Shown here in pieces: positions 25,742 to 35,306 of a DNA stretch of 64,000 nt. Origin of the DNA: Salisediminibacterium beveridgei (lineage in GTDB: Bacteria; Bacillota; Bacilli; Bacillales; Salisediminibacteriaceae); NCBI RefSeq assembly GCF_001721685.1, contig NZ_CP012502.1, forward strand, positions 1,178,001 to 1,242,000. Reading direction: 5' to 3'. The notes beneath the pieces are model-generated. The model saw nothing but the letters and a program-made list of their open reading frames with translations, ran no database searches and was not told the origin of the DNA. Every line of letters begins with the position of its first letter. The stretch's first letter is position 1. A program made the position numbers and the translations under genes.

Positions 25742-26878
25742 AGCGGTAAGCATCGCTTTTTCATCGATATCGAATTTCGGGTGATGTTGCGGATAAGCTA
25801 CTGGCCATTCCGGGTTTTTGGCCCCGGTGAAAAAGAACGCACCCGGTTTTTCCTGTAAGTAGTAACCGAAATCTTCCCCGCCCATCTGCGGTGCAACATG
25901 AGTGACTTTTGCAACACTTGGTGTTGAATCCGCGATTCTGCGTACGATTTCAGCATGCTCCGGATGATTGATGACCGCTGGGTAACCAGGAATGAATTCG
26001 AAGGTCGCCTCTGCGCCGTAAGCGGCCGCGATGTGCCGGGTAATGCGTTCCATTTCCTTTCGAATGAGCTCCTGTACGGCGGGCTTGAACGTTCTGACCG
26101 TCCCTTCAAGCTCCGCGCTGTCGCTGATGACGTTAAATGCATTCACCGCCTCAAAGCGGCCGATACTGATTACAGCTGATTCCATCGGGTCCACTGTCCG
26201 GCTTACGATATGGTGGATCGCATCGGTGATTTTTGCCCCGATGAGTACGGCATCCCTGGTTGTATGAGGGTGCGCACCGTGTCCTCCTTCACCTTGAATC
26301 CGGATGATAAACCGGTCAGCTGCAGCCATGGCAGCTTCTTTTTGATATTCAATTTCACAAACAGGCGTTGTCGACCACAAATGGGTCCCGTAGACAACAT
26401 CCACACCGTCGAGACAGCCGTCTTCTATCATCGGTTTGGCGCCACCGGGAGCCACTTCTTCAGCGAACTGGTGCAAGAAGACGACCTTGCCTTTTAATTT
26501 GCTTTTAAAGTGATTCAATACCTTGGCCAAGACAAGTAACTCTGCTGTATGCGCGTCATGACCGCAGGCGTGCATGACACCGTCGACTTTGGACCGGTAG
26601 GGAACGTCCTTCAGGTCGTGAATCGGCAGGGCATCGAAATCGGCGCGAAGCGCAATCGTGGGGCCTTCCTGAGCCCCTTCAAGAACCGCAGTGACACCGC
26701 GGCCACCTACGCCCGTCTTGACCTCATGCCCGAGGTCCTCGTGATAATTGGCAATATACGCCGGGGTATGTTCTTCATGGAAGGACAGTTCGGGACGCTC
26801 ATGCAGATAGCGTCTGATGTCCACCATTTCTTCAAAATGATTTTCCAATGCCTGATGAAGCTGATCTTGAATAGCCAT
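25694..26878 (-). CDS. yhaA: M20 family amidohydrolase/aminoacylase YhaA
   Basis: A 394-residue metal-dependent amidohydrolase (M20D, IAA-amino acid hydrolase-like). HACGHDAHTAELLVLAK near 105 carries metal ligands Cys and His. HQFAEEVAPGGAKPM near 137 contains the catalytic Glu pair. GEGGHGAHPH near 200 marks the dimerisation domain, and QMGGEDFGYY near 355 completes the site. The substrate, an N-acyl amino acid, is unknown. The start at 26878 follows AGGAGG by 6 nt; the ATG at 26884 abuts that site. It follows ecs as in B. subtilis. Its 3' end overlaps the tail of the transposase frame. Confidence 0.9.
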   Translation of the reverse strand: MAIQDQLHQALENHFEEMVDIRRYLHERPELSFHEEHTPAYIANYHEDLGHEVKTGVGGRGVTAVLEGAQEGPTIALRADFDALPIHDLKDVPYRSKVDGVMHACGHDAHTAELLVLAKVLNHFKSKLKGKVVFLHQFAEEVAPGGAKPMIEDGCLDGVDVVYGTHLWSTTPVCEIEYQKEAAMAAADRFIIRIQGEGGHGAHPHTTRDAVLIGAKITDAIHHIVSRTVDPMESAVISIGRFEAVNAFNVISDSAELEGTVRTFKPAVQELIRKEMERITRHIAAAYGAEATFEFIPGYPAVINHPEHAEIVRRIADSTPSVAKVTHVAPQMGGEDFGYYLQEKPGAFFFTGAKNPEWPVAYPQHHPKFDIDEKAMLTASNTLGNLVFETMGIR

Positions 26879-26965
26879 TGTCATCCTCCTGTTCAGTTTT
26901 CATTCTCAATCCTTACTCCTCAGTTTAACCGAAGGGAAGAAACAGCACAATCGCCCGACCGGTCA

Positions 26966-27712
26966 TCAAATCCCAAATGGAACAAATTGGGACAAGTATG
27001 AAGCAATCCTGAAAAAGATCCCGGTAAACAGAAGAATCCCCAGTACAATCATGATGACCCCGCTTGTTTTCTGGAGGGCAGGCAAAAAGCGGTTCAGGTT
27101 CCGGACTTTATCCAGGGATTTTGCATAGATGAGTGAGACCAGTAAGAAGGGAATCCCGATTCCCATGGAATAGAATAATAACAGAACCATCATCCCGCCG
27201 GTGTCAGCCCCGGAACCTACGCCAAGCGCGAGAATCGAACCGAGAACAAGCCCGACACAAGGGGACCAGCCTGCGGCAAACACGAGACCGAAGACGATCG
27301 AACGGCCGAAACTGGTGGATTTCTTCGGTGTGGAAAATGATTTATTACTCATCAGAAAGTCCAGGGAGAAGACACCCATGAGCTGAAGCCCGAACAAGAC
27401 GATGATAATGCCGCCAAGCTGTTGGAGGAGCTGCTGATAGTTGATAAATAACGAGCCGATCAGTGACGACGAAGCGCCGATGATGAGAAAAATCGATGTG
27501 AACCCGATGATAAAGCCCATGCTTCTGGAAAAGATCAATTTCCGGTCTGCGGCGATTTCATTTTCGTTGATATTTGATCCAGTGAGCTGTGCGATATACG
27601 CCGGCACAAGCGGAAAAATACAAGGTGATAAAAACGAAACAACCCCTGCAAACAGTGCGATCCAAATTGATAAAAACGTTAATTCATTGACGACCAATGC
27701 CCCAATATACAT
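26966..27712 (-). CDS. ccdA: Cytochrome c biogenesis protein CcdA
   Basis: A 248-residue six-helix membrane protein that carries electrons from cytoplasmic thioredoxin to extracytoplasmic thiol proteins, for cytochrome c maturation and spore synthesis. The two redox Cys are in SFLSPCIFPLVPAYIAQLTG near residue 31 and AAGWSPCVGLVLGS near residue 151, with the family's proline spacing. GGGGG precedes the ATG. It stands alone, with pbpF divergent. Confidence 0.92.
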   Translation of the reverse strand: MYIGALVVNELTFLSIWIALFAGVVSFLSPCIFPLVPAYIAQLTGSNINENEIAADRKLIFSRSMGFIIGFTSIFLIIGASSSLIGSLFINYQQLLQQLGGIIIVLFGLQLMGVFSLDFLMSNKSFSTPKKSTSFGRSIVFGLVFAAGWSPCVGLVLGSILALGVGSGADTGGMMVLLLFYSMGIGIPFLLVSLIYAKSLDKVRNLNRFLPALQKTSGVIMIVLGILLFTGIFFRIASYLSQFVPFGI

Positions 27713-27904
27713 GCTTTATACCCCCTGAATGAAAGACGCGTTGTATGTCTTCTTGTCATAAATTCAACATTCCACTATCAATATATACTAAAATAATAAT
27801 GAAAGAAATAATCTTCACTCATATTTCACATTAACACGAGAGTGAAACTTATTGCTCGAAAGAACGTCTTATCATTATTGGGAATCGTCAGTGGAGGTGA
27901 AAAA

Positions 27905-30061
27905 ATGCTCAGCAAAACAGTGAGAAAAAGGCTGATATGGAGCAGTGTTGTCGTTTTGATCACGCTCTTGATTACTGCCGGCAGTTATACAGGCGTCATC
28001 TTATTTGGCAATTATACAATCGATGAAAAAGATCTTGTCATGAGCGAGTTGACAACCGTGGTGGACCAGGAAGGGAACCAGGTTGCGCATCTTTTTGAAG
28101 AAAATCGTGAACTGATTACGATCGAAGAGGTACCGGAACATGTCCAACAGGCCTTCATTGCTGTTGAAGACCACCGGTTTCTTCAACATACGGGATTTGA
28201 TGTCCGGGCCATTGGACGCGCGTTGTACCGGGATATCACGAGTGGCTCTTTACAGGAAGGCGGGAGCACAATCACCCAGCAGCTTGCGAAGAATGTCTTT
28301 TTGACGCCGGAAAAATCCTTTCTTCGGAAAACAGAAGAAGTCTTGATCGCGGTCAACCTCGAACGGAGGTATACAAAACCGGAGATTCTGGAAATGTATT
28401 TGAATCAGATTTATTTCGGGCACGGAGCCCATGGCATTCAGGCTGCTTCGAAATTGTATTTCGATAAGGAAATCAGTGAAATCAGTGCAGAAGAGGGGGC
28501 ACTTCTGGCAGCCTTACCGAAGGGGCCGAATCTTTACTCCCCTTTTATCGATGAAGATCAAAGCCTGGAACGGCGAAATCTTGTGCTCGGACTCATGGAA
28601 CGTCACGGCTTCCTGGATAAAGACGAAGCGGTTCGCCTTCAGGGCAGGACCCTGCCGCAGGAACCGTCTGCAATCACGGCGAATCCTGCCTACAGAACCT
28701 ATGTGGATATGGTCTTGAATGAAGCGGAAGAGCGTTTTGGTATCCGGGAGGACGAAATCCTCAGAGGCGGCTATGAAATCGAAGTCGCGATGGACCGGAA
28801 CATGCAGGAGCTTTTGCATGACCAATTTGAAGATGCAGCGATCTTTCCGGCCGACAGTGCCGGGCAGATCGCTCAGGGGAGCGCTGTGATGCTCGACAAT
28901 GAAAGCGGCGGCGTACTGGCTGTTATCGGTGGCCGTGATTATGTCCGGAAAGGTTTAAATCGCGCAGAGATTCCAAGGCAACCGGGTTCTGCGATCAAAC
29001 CGCTGGCGGTGTTCGCACCTGCTCTCGAAGAGGAGCTGTATGAACCCTATTCTTTACTTCAGGATGAACCTGTGGAGTTCGACGGCTATGAGCCGCGAAA
29101 CATTTCCGGCACCTACGAGGGCGAAATGAGCTTATACGATGCACTCGTGGATTCAGTCAATGTGCCAGCGGTTTCGGTGTTGAATGATTTAGGTGTACCG
29201 GCTGCAAAGGCATATTTAAGCAGCCAGCAGATTGACCTCGATGACGATGGACTGAGCATGGCGCTGGGGGGTCTGACAAACGGTGTCAGTCCGCTGCAAA
29301 TGGCTTCTGCTTTCAGAACGTTTGCCGATGACGGGATTTACCGGGAGTCATATGTAATCGAATCGATCTCGACAACCAGCGGGATATCCATTCTTCCTGA
29401 CCGTGAGTTACGTACGGAACGGATCTATTCCGAGCAGACAGCCTGGTACATGACACGGATGCTTGAAGCGGCGGTGACTGACGGGACTGGAACCCCGGGG
29501 GAGTTTCCGGGGGCTCTGGCGGGTAAAACCGGCACTTCAACAGACCGGCGAGACCTTTGGTTCACCGGATACACACCTGATGTGACAGGTGCTTACTGGA
29601 TGGGATTCGACCGGTATGACGAGGACACTGTCATAACAGACTCCAGTGCCATATCGGTCATAGCTATGAAGGCGTTACTGCGTGATGTCTATGAAAATGA
29701 AACTGAGCAGTTGGCATTTGATAAGCCTGCGAGTGCAGAAGATCTTCAGGACCCGATCCGCTTGATGACGATTACGGATCTTGAAGTGGAGACGAATCTT
29801 GGTTTTACCGGTTCCAATATTCACTTAAGCTGGACTGGCAGTGAAGACGAACGCCTTGCGTATCGCGTTTATGAAGTGACAGGGAATGGTGACCGGAAGC
29901 TTGTAGAAGAGCTTCAGGGGCAGGACAGTTATACGATTCGTGGGCAGAACCTCTTTTCAAAAAAAGAGTATCAGGTCGTGCCCTATAATCCACAGATCAA
30001 TCGTGAAGGAGATCCGTCGAATACTGTGGAAGCAGGATTCTCATTTTTTTCAATGGAGTAA
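27905..30061 (+). CDS. pbpF: Class A penicillin-binding protein (PbpF-like)
   Basis: A 718-residue bifunctional peptidoglycan synthase. It has an N-terminal membrane anchor (LIWSSVVVLITLLITAGSY), then a GT51 glycosyltransferase domain (EDHRFLQHTGFD, GGSTITQQLAKN, ILEMYLNQIYFGHGAHG). The transpeptidase domain has SxxK in RQPGSAIKPL near residue 360, SVN in VDSVNVPA and KTG in AGKTGTSTDRR near 540. About 100 C-terminal residues look like an FN3-type domain. Length is close to the 714 residues of B. subtilis PbpF, which also lies upstream of hemE. The ATG at 27905 follows GGAGGTG; upstream in-frame codons lack one. Confidence 0.9.
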   Translation: MLSKTVRKRLIWSSVVVLITLLITAGSYTGVILFGNYTIDEKDLVMSELTTVVDQEGNQVAHLFEENRELITIEEVPEHVQQAFIAVEDHRFLQHTGFDVRAIGRALYRDITSGSLQEGGSTITQQLAKNVFLTPEKSFLRKTEEVLIAVNLERRYTKPEILEMYLNQIYFGHGAHGIQAASKLYFDKEISEISAEEGALLAALPKGPNLYSPFIDEDQSLERRNLVLGLMERHGFLDKDEAVRLQGRTLPQEPSAITANPAYRTYVDMVLNEAEERFGIREDEILRGGYEIEVAMDRNMQELLHDQFEDAAIFPADSAGQIAQGSAVMLDNESGGVLAVIGGRDYVRKGLNRAEIPRQPGSAIKPLAVFAPALEEELYEPYSLLQDEPVEFDGYEPRNISGTYEGEMSLYDALVDSVNVPAVSVLNDLGVPAAKAYLSSQQIDLDDDGLSMALGGLTNGVSPLQMASAFRTFADDGIYRESYVIESISTTSGISILPDRELRTERIYSEQTAWYMTRMLEAAVTDGTGTPGEFPGALAGKTGTSTDRRDLWFTGYTPDVTGAYWMGFDRYDEDTVITDSSAISVIAMKALLRDVYENETEQLAFDKPASAEDLQDPIRLMTITDLEVETNLGFTGSNIHLSWTGSEDERLAYRVYEVTGNGDRKLVEELQGQDSYTIRGQNLFSKKEYQVVPYNPQINREGDPSNTVEAGFSFFSME

Positions 30062-30090
30062 GAGGACATGCCGCGGCATGTCCTCTTTTC
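30061..30090 (+). terminator. Terminator of pbpF
   Basis: AGAGGACATGC pairs perfectly with GCATGTCCTCT (30061-30086) and is followed by TTTTC. Confidence 0.9.
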
Positions 30091-30182
30091 CTGTACAACA
30101 GGTAAAGGTTTCGTGTAGAATTTCTATTGTGTGAACAAATGTGACGTTTATAGAAGAGAAATTTATCCAAGAGGTGAGAAGT

Positions 30183-31235
30183 TTGTTTAATGACCAGTTT
30201 TTGAGAGCCTGTAATAAAGAGAACGTAGAGCACGTTCCGGTATGGTATATGCGTCAGGCGGGACGATCTCAGCCTGAATACCGGGAGTTGAAGAAGAAAT
30301 ATTCCTTGGAGGAAATCACGGAAAATCCCGAATTGTGTGCTTATGTGACGAAATTACCTGTGGATCAGTATGAAAATGATGCAGCGATTCTTTATAAGGA
30401 CATCATGACACCGCTCCCGGCTATGGGCGTTGATGTGAAAATTGAGAAAGGGATCGGACCTGTCATTCAAAATCCGATTCAATCCATGAAAGATGTGGAA
30501 GCCCTTGGTACATTGAATCCGACCCGGGACGTGCCGTTTGTCCTGGACACAATCAAATTATTACGGCAACAGCTTACTGTGCCGCTGATCAGTTTCAGCG
30601 GGGCACCCTTCACCCTTGCGAGCTATATGATTGAAGGCGGACCTTCAAAGAATTATTATAAGACCAAGGGAATGATGTATGCAGAACCTGAAGCGTGGTT
30701 TAAGCTGATGGATAACCTGGGTGACATGGTGATCTCGTATGTGAAAGCCCAGGTGAAGGCTGGATCGCAGGCGATACAGATCTTCGACTCTTGGGTCGGT
30801 GCTTTGAACCAGGCGGACTATCAGTTTTATGTGAAACCGGTGATGGAGCGGATATTCAATGAACTGAGAGGCGAAGGAGTTCCACTCATTCTTTTCGGTA
30901 TCGGCGCGAGACATTTGACGCTGGATTGGAATGAACTCAACCTCGACGTGGTCGGACTCGATTGGCGCTATCCCATTCATGAGGCCCGCCGCGACGGTGT
31001 AACCCGGGCGGTTCAGGGGAATCTCGATCCAACGGTATTGATGGCACCTTGGCGGGTCATCGAGACAAGAGCGAAAGAAATCATCGATCAGGGCATTCAA
31101 GAGCCTGGATTTATCTTTAATCTGGGGCACGGAGTGTTCCCGGAAGTGGATCCGGCAAAGCTGAAAAGACTGACGGCGTTTGTACATGATTATTCACGTG
31201 AAGCAATTCAGAAAAGGAATGGTGATAGGAAATGA
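30183..31235 (+). CDS. hemE: Uroporphyrinogen decarboxylase
   Basis: Decarboxylates uroporphyrinogen III to coproporphyrinogen III. A 350-residue product is predicted, against 353 in B. subtilis. Signature motifs are [16 protein letters not shown] near residue 22 and [14 protein letters not shown] [19 protein letters not shown] near 135; [13 protein letters not shown] lies near the C-terminus. The start is taken as TTG 30183, because AGAGGTGAG lies just before and the next ATG is inside the conserved core; GTG 30174 is an alternative. It overlaps hemH by 4 bp, forming the hemEHY operon. Confidence 0.94.
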   Translation: MFNDQFLRACNKENVEHVPVWYMRQAGRSQPEYRELKKKYSLEEITENPELCAYVTKLPVDQYENDAAILYKDIMTPLPAMGVDVKIEKGIGPVIQNPIQSMKDVEALGTLNPTRDVPFVLDTIKLLRQQLTVPLISFSGAPFTLASYMIEGGPSKNYYKTKGMMYAEPEAWFKLMDNLGDMVISYVKAQVKAGSQAIQIFDSWVGALNQADYQFYVKPVMERIFNELRGEGVPLILFGIGARHLTLDWNELNLDVVGLDWRYPIHEARRDGVTRAVQGNLDPTVLMAPWRVIETRAKEIIDQGIQEPGFIFNLGHGVFPEVDPAKLKRLTAFVHDYSREAIQKRNGDRK

Positions 31236-32161
31236 CAAAAAAGATGGGTTTACTCGTTATGGCGTACGGTACGCCTCGTAAAGTAGAAGAAATCGAACCG
31301 TTTTATACACATATCCGCAGAGGCAGAAAGCCCTCTCAGGAAGCAGTGGATGAACTGACTGAACGATATGAGGCAATTGGCGGGATCTCACCGCTTGCAA
31401 AAATCACCACGAACCAGACGGATGAATTGGTCAAAGAATTAAACCGCCGATATTCGGATATCGAGTTCACGGCCTATCAAGGGTTAAAGCACATCGATCC
31501 TTTTATAGAAGATTCGGTACTTCAGATGAAACATGACGGGATCGAAGAAGCTGTCAGCATTGTTTTGGCTCCTCATTATTCGACGTTCAGCGTGAAATCC
31601 TACAACGGACGAGCGAAGGAAGAATCGGAAAAAATTGACGGACCGAACATTACATCGGTGGACAGCTGGTATGATGAACCCGGTTTTATCACGTACTGGG
31701 CAGATCAGATCAAAAAGACGCGGGAGACCATGACGGATGAAGAAAAAGCAGACCATGTCGTAATCTTCTCTGCACACAGTCTGCCGGAAAAAATCCTCGC
31801 AGGCGGTGATCCTTATCCGGATCAGCTGAAGGAAACGGCAGCGCTGATTGCTGAAGAAGCCGGCGTGGAGAACTATGAAATCGGCTGGCAGAGTGAAGGG
31901 AATACGCCTGATCCATGGATCGGACCGGACGTGCAGGATTTGACCCGGGATCTCTTTGAGAAGCATGGCTACAAGGCATTTATGTATTGTCCTGTCGGTT
32001 TTGTGTCAGATCACCTGGAGGTATTGTACGATAACGACTATGAGTGTAAGGTAGTGACAGATGAAGTCGGTGCAGGCTATTATCGACCGGAAATGCCGAA
32101 TGACAAACCGGAATTTATTGCTGCACTTGCGACGGTCATCGAAAAAACGCTTAAAGGGTGA
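31232..32161 (+). CDS. hemH: Coproporphyrin ferrochelatase
   Basis: A 309-residue ferrochelatase (CpfC in the newer nomenclature) that inserts Fe2+ into coproporphyrin III in Gram-positive bacteria. [19 protein letters not shown] is the family N-terminus. The catalytic His is in [20 protein letters not shown] near residue 182, and [16 protein letters not shown] near 255 contains the conserved Glu. It overlaps the end of hemE, and hemY follows after 7 bp. Confidence 0.95.
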   Translation: MTKKMGLLVMAYGTPRKVEEIEPFYTHIRRGRKPSQEAVDELTERYEAIGGISPLAKITTNQTDELVKELNRRYSDIEFTAYQGLKHIDPFIEDSVLQMKHDGIEEAVSIVLAPHYSTFSVKSYNGRAKEESEKIDGPNITSVDSWYDEPGFITYWADQIKKTRETMTDEEKADHVVIFSAHSLPEKILAGGDPYPDQLKETAALIAEEAGVENYEIGWQSEGNTPDPWIGPDVQDLTRDLFEKHGYKAFMYCPVGFVSDHLEVLYDNDYECKVVTDEVGAGYYRPEMPNDKPEFIAALATVIEKTLKG

Positions 32162-32168
32162 TTGATTC

Positions 32169-33602
32169 ATGACAAAACGTCGAATCGCAGTGATCGGTGG
32201 CGGCATGACAGGGTTGTCTGCCGCTTTCTATTTGCAAAAAGCCGTACAAAACAATGATTTACAAGCGGAATGTGTACTCTATGAAGCGAGTGATCATGCA
32301 GGTGGACGTATCGAAACGATTAAACGAGATGGCTTCACGATTGAAACGGGACCTGATTCGTTTCTGGCACGCAAGACAAGCATGTCTGATTTGGCAGAGG
32401 AAGTCGGGCTAAAGGACGATCTCGTGCCGAATCAGGGCGGCTCCTTTATCCTCAGCCGCGGCAAGCTGCATAAGATGCCTGAGGGAGCGATTATGGGGAT
32501 TCCCACGAAGTGGGGACCGTTTGTTCAAACGGGACTGTTCAGTGTCAAAGGGAAAGCCCGCGCAGCATTTGATCTGGTTCTTCCAAGGGTTACAAAAGGA
32601 GAAGAAGACATTTCTTTAGGAGAGTTCTTCAGAAAGCGACTCGGCAATGAGGTCGTGGACAATATGATCGACCCGCTGTTATCGGGAATCTATGCGGGTA
32701 ATATGGACGAAATCAGTCTCCATGCCACGTTCCCGCATTTTCAAACCCTTGAAGAAAAATACCGCAGTCTGATCGTGGGGATGAAGACGTCCATGGCCAA
32801 GCGTCAGGGAGGGGCATCGAAACAAACGGGCGCGAAGCCAAAAGGCATGTTCCTGACTTTCAAGCAGGGTCTCTCTTCTTTGGTGACAGCTGTTGAATCG
32901 AACCTTGATAAGGATATGATCCGATTCAATCACCAACTGAATTCGCTGAATCGACTTTCAAGCGGCCGTTATGAATTGATTTTTGCAAATGGGCATGTGG
33001 ACATTGTGGATGAAGTGATTCTTACCACACCACATCAGCATGTAGAGAAGTTGTTTGAGTCAGAAGACTTTGGTGATGCCTTTACAGACATGCCATCAAC
33101 TTCAGTCGCAACAGTGGCTATGGCATTCCCTGAATCGGCTGTGAAAAAGGATATAGATGGGACCGGATTTGTCGTATCCAAGAAAACGGATTACCGGATT
33201 ACCGCCTGTACCTGGACTCATAAAAAATGGGTGCATGCGGCACCTCAAGGCTATGCACTGCTCAGAGCCTATATCGGTAAACCCGGTGACGAGGGCGTAG
33301 TCAATGAATCGGACGAGACGATTCAGTCGCTGGTTTTGAATGATCTCAACCGGATCATGGAAATTGAGGGGGAACCTTTGTTTGCGGTCGTTACCCGCTG
33401 GACGAACTCCATGCCTCAATATAAAGTGGGACACAAAGCACGCATCACTGCATACCGGGAAGCCCTTAACCTTCGTTATCCGGGTGTACTGTTAGCCGGC
33501 GCGAGTCTGAACGGAATCGGCTTACCGGACTGTATTGATCAGGGAAAAGCGGCTGCAAAAACCCTTGTGAACCAAAATGCACGAAATATAGCGGCACTAT
33601 AA
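32169..33602 (+). CDS. hemY: Coproporphyrinogen III oxidase (HemY/CgoX)
   Basis: A 477-residue FAD enzyme oxidising coproporphyrinogen III to coproporphyrin III before iron insertion. The dinucleotide-binding motif IAVIGGGMTGLSAAFYL is at residues 5-21, with EASDHAGGRIET near 40. The C-terminus has PGVLLAGASLNGIGLPDCID, the FAD-binding end of the family. It completes the coproporphyrin-dependent haem route with hemE and hemH. A strong terminator follows. Confidence 0.94.
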   Translation: MTKRRIAVIGGGMTGLSAAFYLQKAVQNNDLQAECVLYEASDHAGGRIETIKRDGFTIETGPDSFLARKTSMSDLAEEVGLKDDLVPNQGGSFILSRGKLHKMPEGAIMGIPTKWGPFVQTGLFSVKGKARAAFDLVLPRVTKGEEDISLGEFFRKRLGNEVVDNMIDPLLSGIYAGNMDEISLHATFPHFQTLEEKYRSLIVGMKTSMAKRQGGASKQTGAKPKGMFLTFKQGLSSLVTAVESNLDKDMIRFNHQLNSLNRLSSGRYELIFANGHVDIVDEVILTTPHQHVEKLFESEDFGDAFTDMPSTSVATVAMAFPESAVKKDIDGTGFVVSKKTDYRITACTWTHKKWVHAAPQGYALLRAYIGKPGDEGVVNESDETIQSLVLNDLNRIMEIEGEPLFAVVTRWTNSMPQYKVGHKARITAYREALNLRYPGVLLAGASLNGIGLPDCIDQGKAAAKTLVNQNARNIAAL

Positions 33603-33610
33603 ACATAAAG

Positions 33611-33648
33611 AAGAGCCTCCGGCAGGGATGATCCGGAGGCTCTTACTG
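33611..33648. terminator. Terminator of hemEHY, shared with convergent gene
   Basis: AAGAGCCTCCGG (33611-33622) pairs perfectly with CCGGAGGCTCTT (33633-33644). It lies between two convergent genes. Confidence 0.88.
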
Positions 33649-33666
33649 TGATGGAGTTGACAGGGG

Positions 33667-34620
33667 TTATTTTTTCATTGATTCAATGTGACCGGCAAGC
33701 GCATAAACGGCAACGAATGAAGCAAAATGTGAGCTGAAATCATTTGGATCCTGTTGCGGATACACTTCGACATAATCCATACCGATAACGCCTTGGGACG
33801 TGATTTCATGGACGATTTGAAGCAATTCATAGGATGTGAGTCCGTTGCCATCGGCAGGACCGCCGGGATTGAAGGCATAATCCAGCACATCGCTGCAGAT
33901 GCTGAGGTAGACAGCATCGGTGCCGGAGCTGGCCATGTCGTATGCTTCCCTTGCGATTTTCCGCGGATGTCTGGATTCACGGATGTCGTTGATGGTCAGT
34001 GTGACCGCGCCCGATTCCTTTGCTAAACGACCGTTTTGCGGCTTGTTCCTGGGGCCGTGGATGCCCATGTGAATCAGTGATTCATTGACAACGCCCTCTG
34101 TTTCATAAAGTCGGGCGAACGGTGCCCCGCGTCCATAAGGGTCTCCCATGGAATCCTGGTTGTTGTCATAATGGGCGTCAAGGTGAATGATTCCCACTTT
34201 CTGATCTTTGCATTCTGTCAATGCTTTGACGATCGGGTAGGTGATACCGTGATCACCACCGAAGATTAACGGAAACTTCCTTGTTTTCCATACTTTCTTG
34301 GCGAAATGATAAATCTCATCCATGGTCTTCTCTGGGTCGTGAGGGATGACGGACACGTCGCCGAGATCACCGATGGAGAGGTGTTCAAATATGTCAATAT
34401 GATTCATCTCCGGAAGGTAGCCGCTGTAGCGTGCTGAATTCAGCCGGATGACTTTTGGTCCGAGTTCACAGCCGGTGTAATCCCCCCAGGTGACAGCACC
34501 TTCCCAAGGCACCCCGTAAACGATAACGTCGGACTCGGCAGTCTGTTCAGGGTTTTTCACAAGGTTCTTACCTCCGAGGAAACAAGGTGTATTTCCGTAA
34601 ATATACTGTTCATTTGACAT
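33667..34620 (-). CDS. Agmatinase/arginase family ureohydrolase, atypical metal site
   Basis: A 317-residue ureohydrolase. The Mn-binding blocks are GGDHG (121-125) and HLDAHYDN (147-153), both intact. The third block reads SICSDVLDYAFNPGG (240-254), whereas the family has SxDxDxxDPxxxPG; Cys242 is at the position of the first Asp ligand. Glu285 in MDYVEV agrees with the substrate-binding Glu. The enzyme should cleave a guanidino compound to urea plus amine if active, but the substrate is not clear. The neighbours, haem and sporulation genes, give no clue. The gene is divergent from spo0B. Confidence 0.82.
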   Translation of the reverse strand: MSNEQYIYGNTPCFLGGKNLVKNPEQTAESDVIVYGVPWEGAVTWGDYTGCELGPKVIRLNSARYSGYLPEMNHIDIFEHLSIGDLGDVSVIPHDPEKTMDEIYHFAKKVWKTRKFPLIFGGDHGITYPIVKALTECKDQKVGIIHLDAHYDNNQDSMGDPYGRGAPFARLYETEGVVNESLIHMGIHGPRNKPQNGRLAKESGAVTLTINDIRESRHPRKIAREAYDMASSGTDAVYLSICSDVLDYAFNPGGPADGNGLTSYELLQIVHEITSQGVIGMDYVEVYPQQDPNDFSSHFASFVAVYALAGHIESMKK

Positions 34621-34738
34621 GTACCATCAACCTCCTGATCAAAAATAGGTTCGGTTTTCTATTCTCTTATGGTATCATATTCGTGTAGTTAATGGATGAA
34701 ACACTTGAGAACGACTTTGGCTTGATGGGAGTGTTTTG

Positions 34739-35269
34739 ATGAACAAATCCCTTAATAAGGTTGAGATCCTCAGCCATTCCCGCCATGACTGGCTGAATCA
34801 GATCCAGTTAATCGACGGCTATCTGAGTCTCGGTCATACTGATAAGGCGAAACAGGTCATCCAGCGAGTGGTGGCACAATCGCTGAATGAGAGCGAACTG
34901 ATGAAGATGAAGGCGCCGTCCTTCATTGAGGATGTGTTGACATTCAATTGGTATGATCACGCATTCACCTTGAGTTTTGAAGCGATCGTGGAACAGGACT
35001 GGTCCAGTGTGGATGGACTTTTATCTGACTGTCTGAGGTCGCTTGCAGACATTCTTGATGCACATTCCGAAACAGGCTCAGAGCAGGATATGGCGATGAT
35101 GATACAGGACGGCGATCAAAAACAGGTGACATTTCATTTTCAAGGAAAACTTCAATTACATGATACGTTTCTGAATGATATCTCGGCGTTCACTGCAAAA
35201 TTCTCTCCTTATGTGGAGGGGTGGCACCACTCCGAAGAAGAGTGTGTGTTTGTGCTGAAACCTCACTGA
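34739..35269 (+). CDS. spo0B: Sporulation phosphotransferase Spo0B
   Basis: A 176-residue phosphorelay protein that passes phosphate from Spo0F to Spo0A. The phospho-His motif is [20 protein letters not shown], with the active His at residue 16; a helical hairpin is followed by a degenerate kinase-like C-terminal fold. Sequence is poorly conserved in the family, so the motif plus position before obg make the call. The ATG at 34739 follows GGGAG by 7 nt. rplU, ysxB and rpmA, which precede spo0B in B. subtilis, are not here. Confidence 0.9.
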   Translation: MNKSLNKVEILSHSRHDWLNQIQLIDGYLSLGHTDKAKQVIQRVVAQSLNESELMKMKAPSFIEDVLTFNWYDHAFTLSFEAIVEQDWSSVDGLLSDCLRSLADILDAHSETGSEQDMAMMIQDGDQKQVTFHFQGKLQLHDTFLNDISAFTAKFSPYVEGWHHSEEECVFVLKPH

Positions 35270-35306
35270 GACGTTGTCAGAACCAATTAGAGGAGCAGGA
35301 TACAAA

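Noticed and set aside
26549..27001. Plus-strand frame of 150 codons over yhaA
   Set aside because: Antisense to conserved M20 peptidase motifs.
30645..31966. Minus-strand frames of 160-180 codons over hemE and hemH
   Set aside because: Shadows of strongly conserved haem genes.
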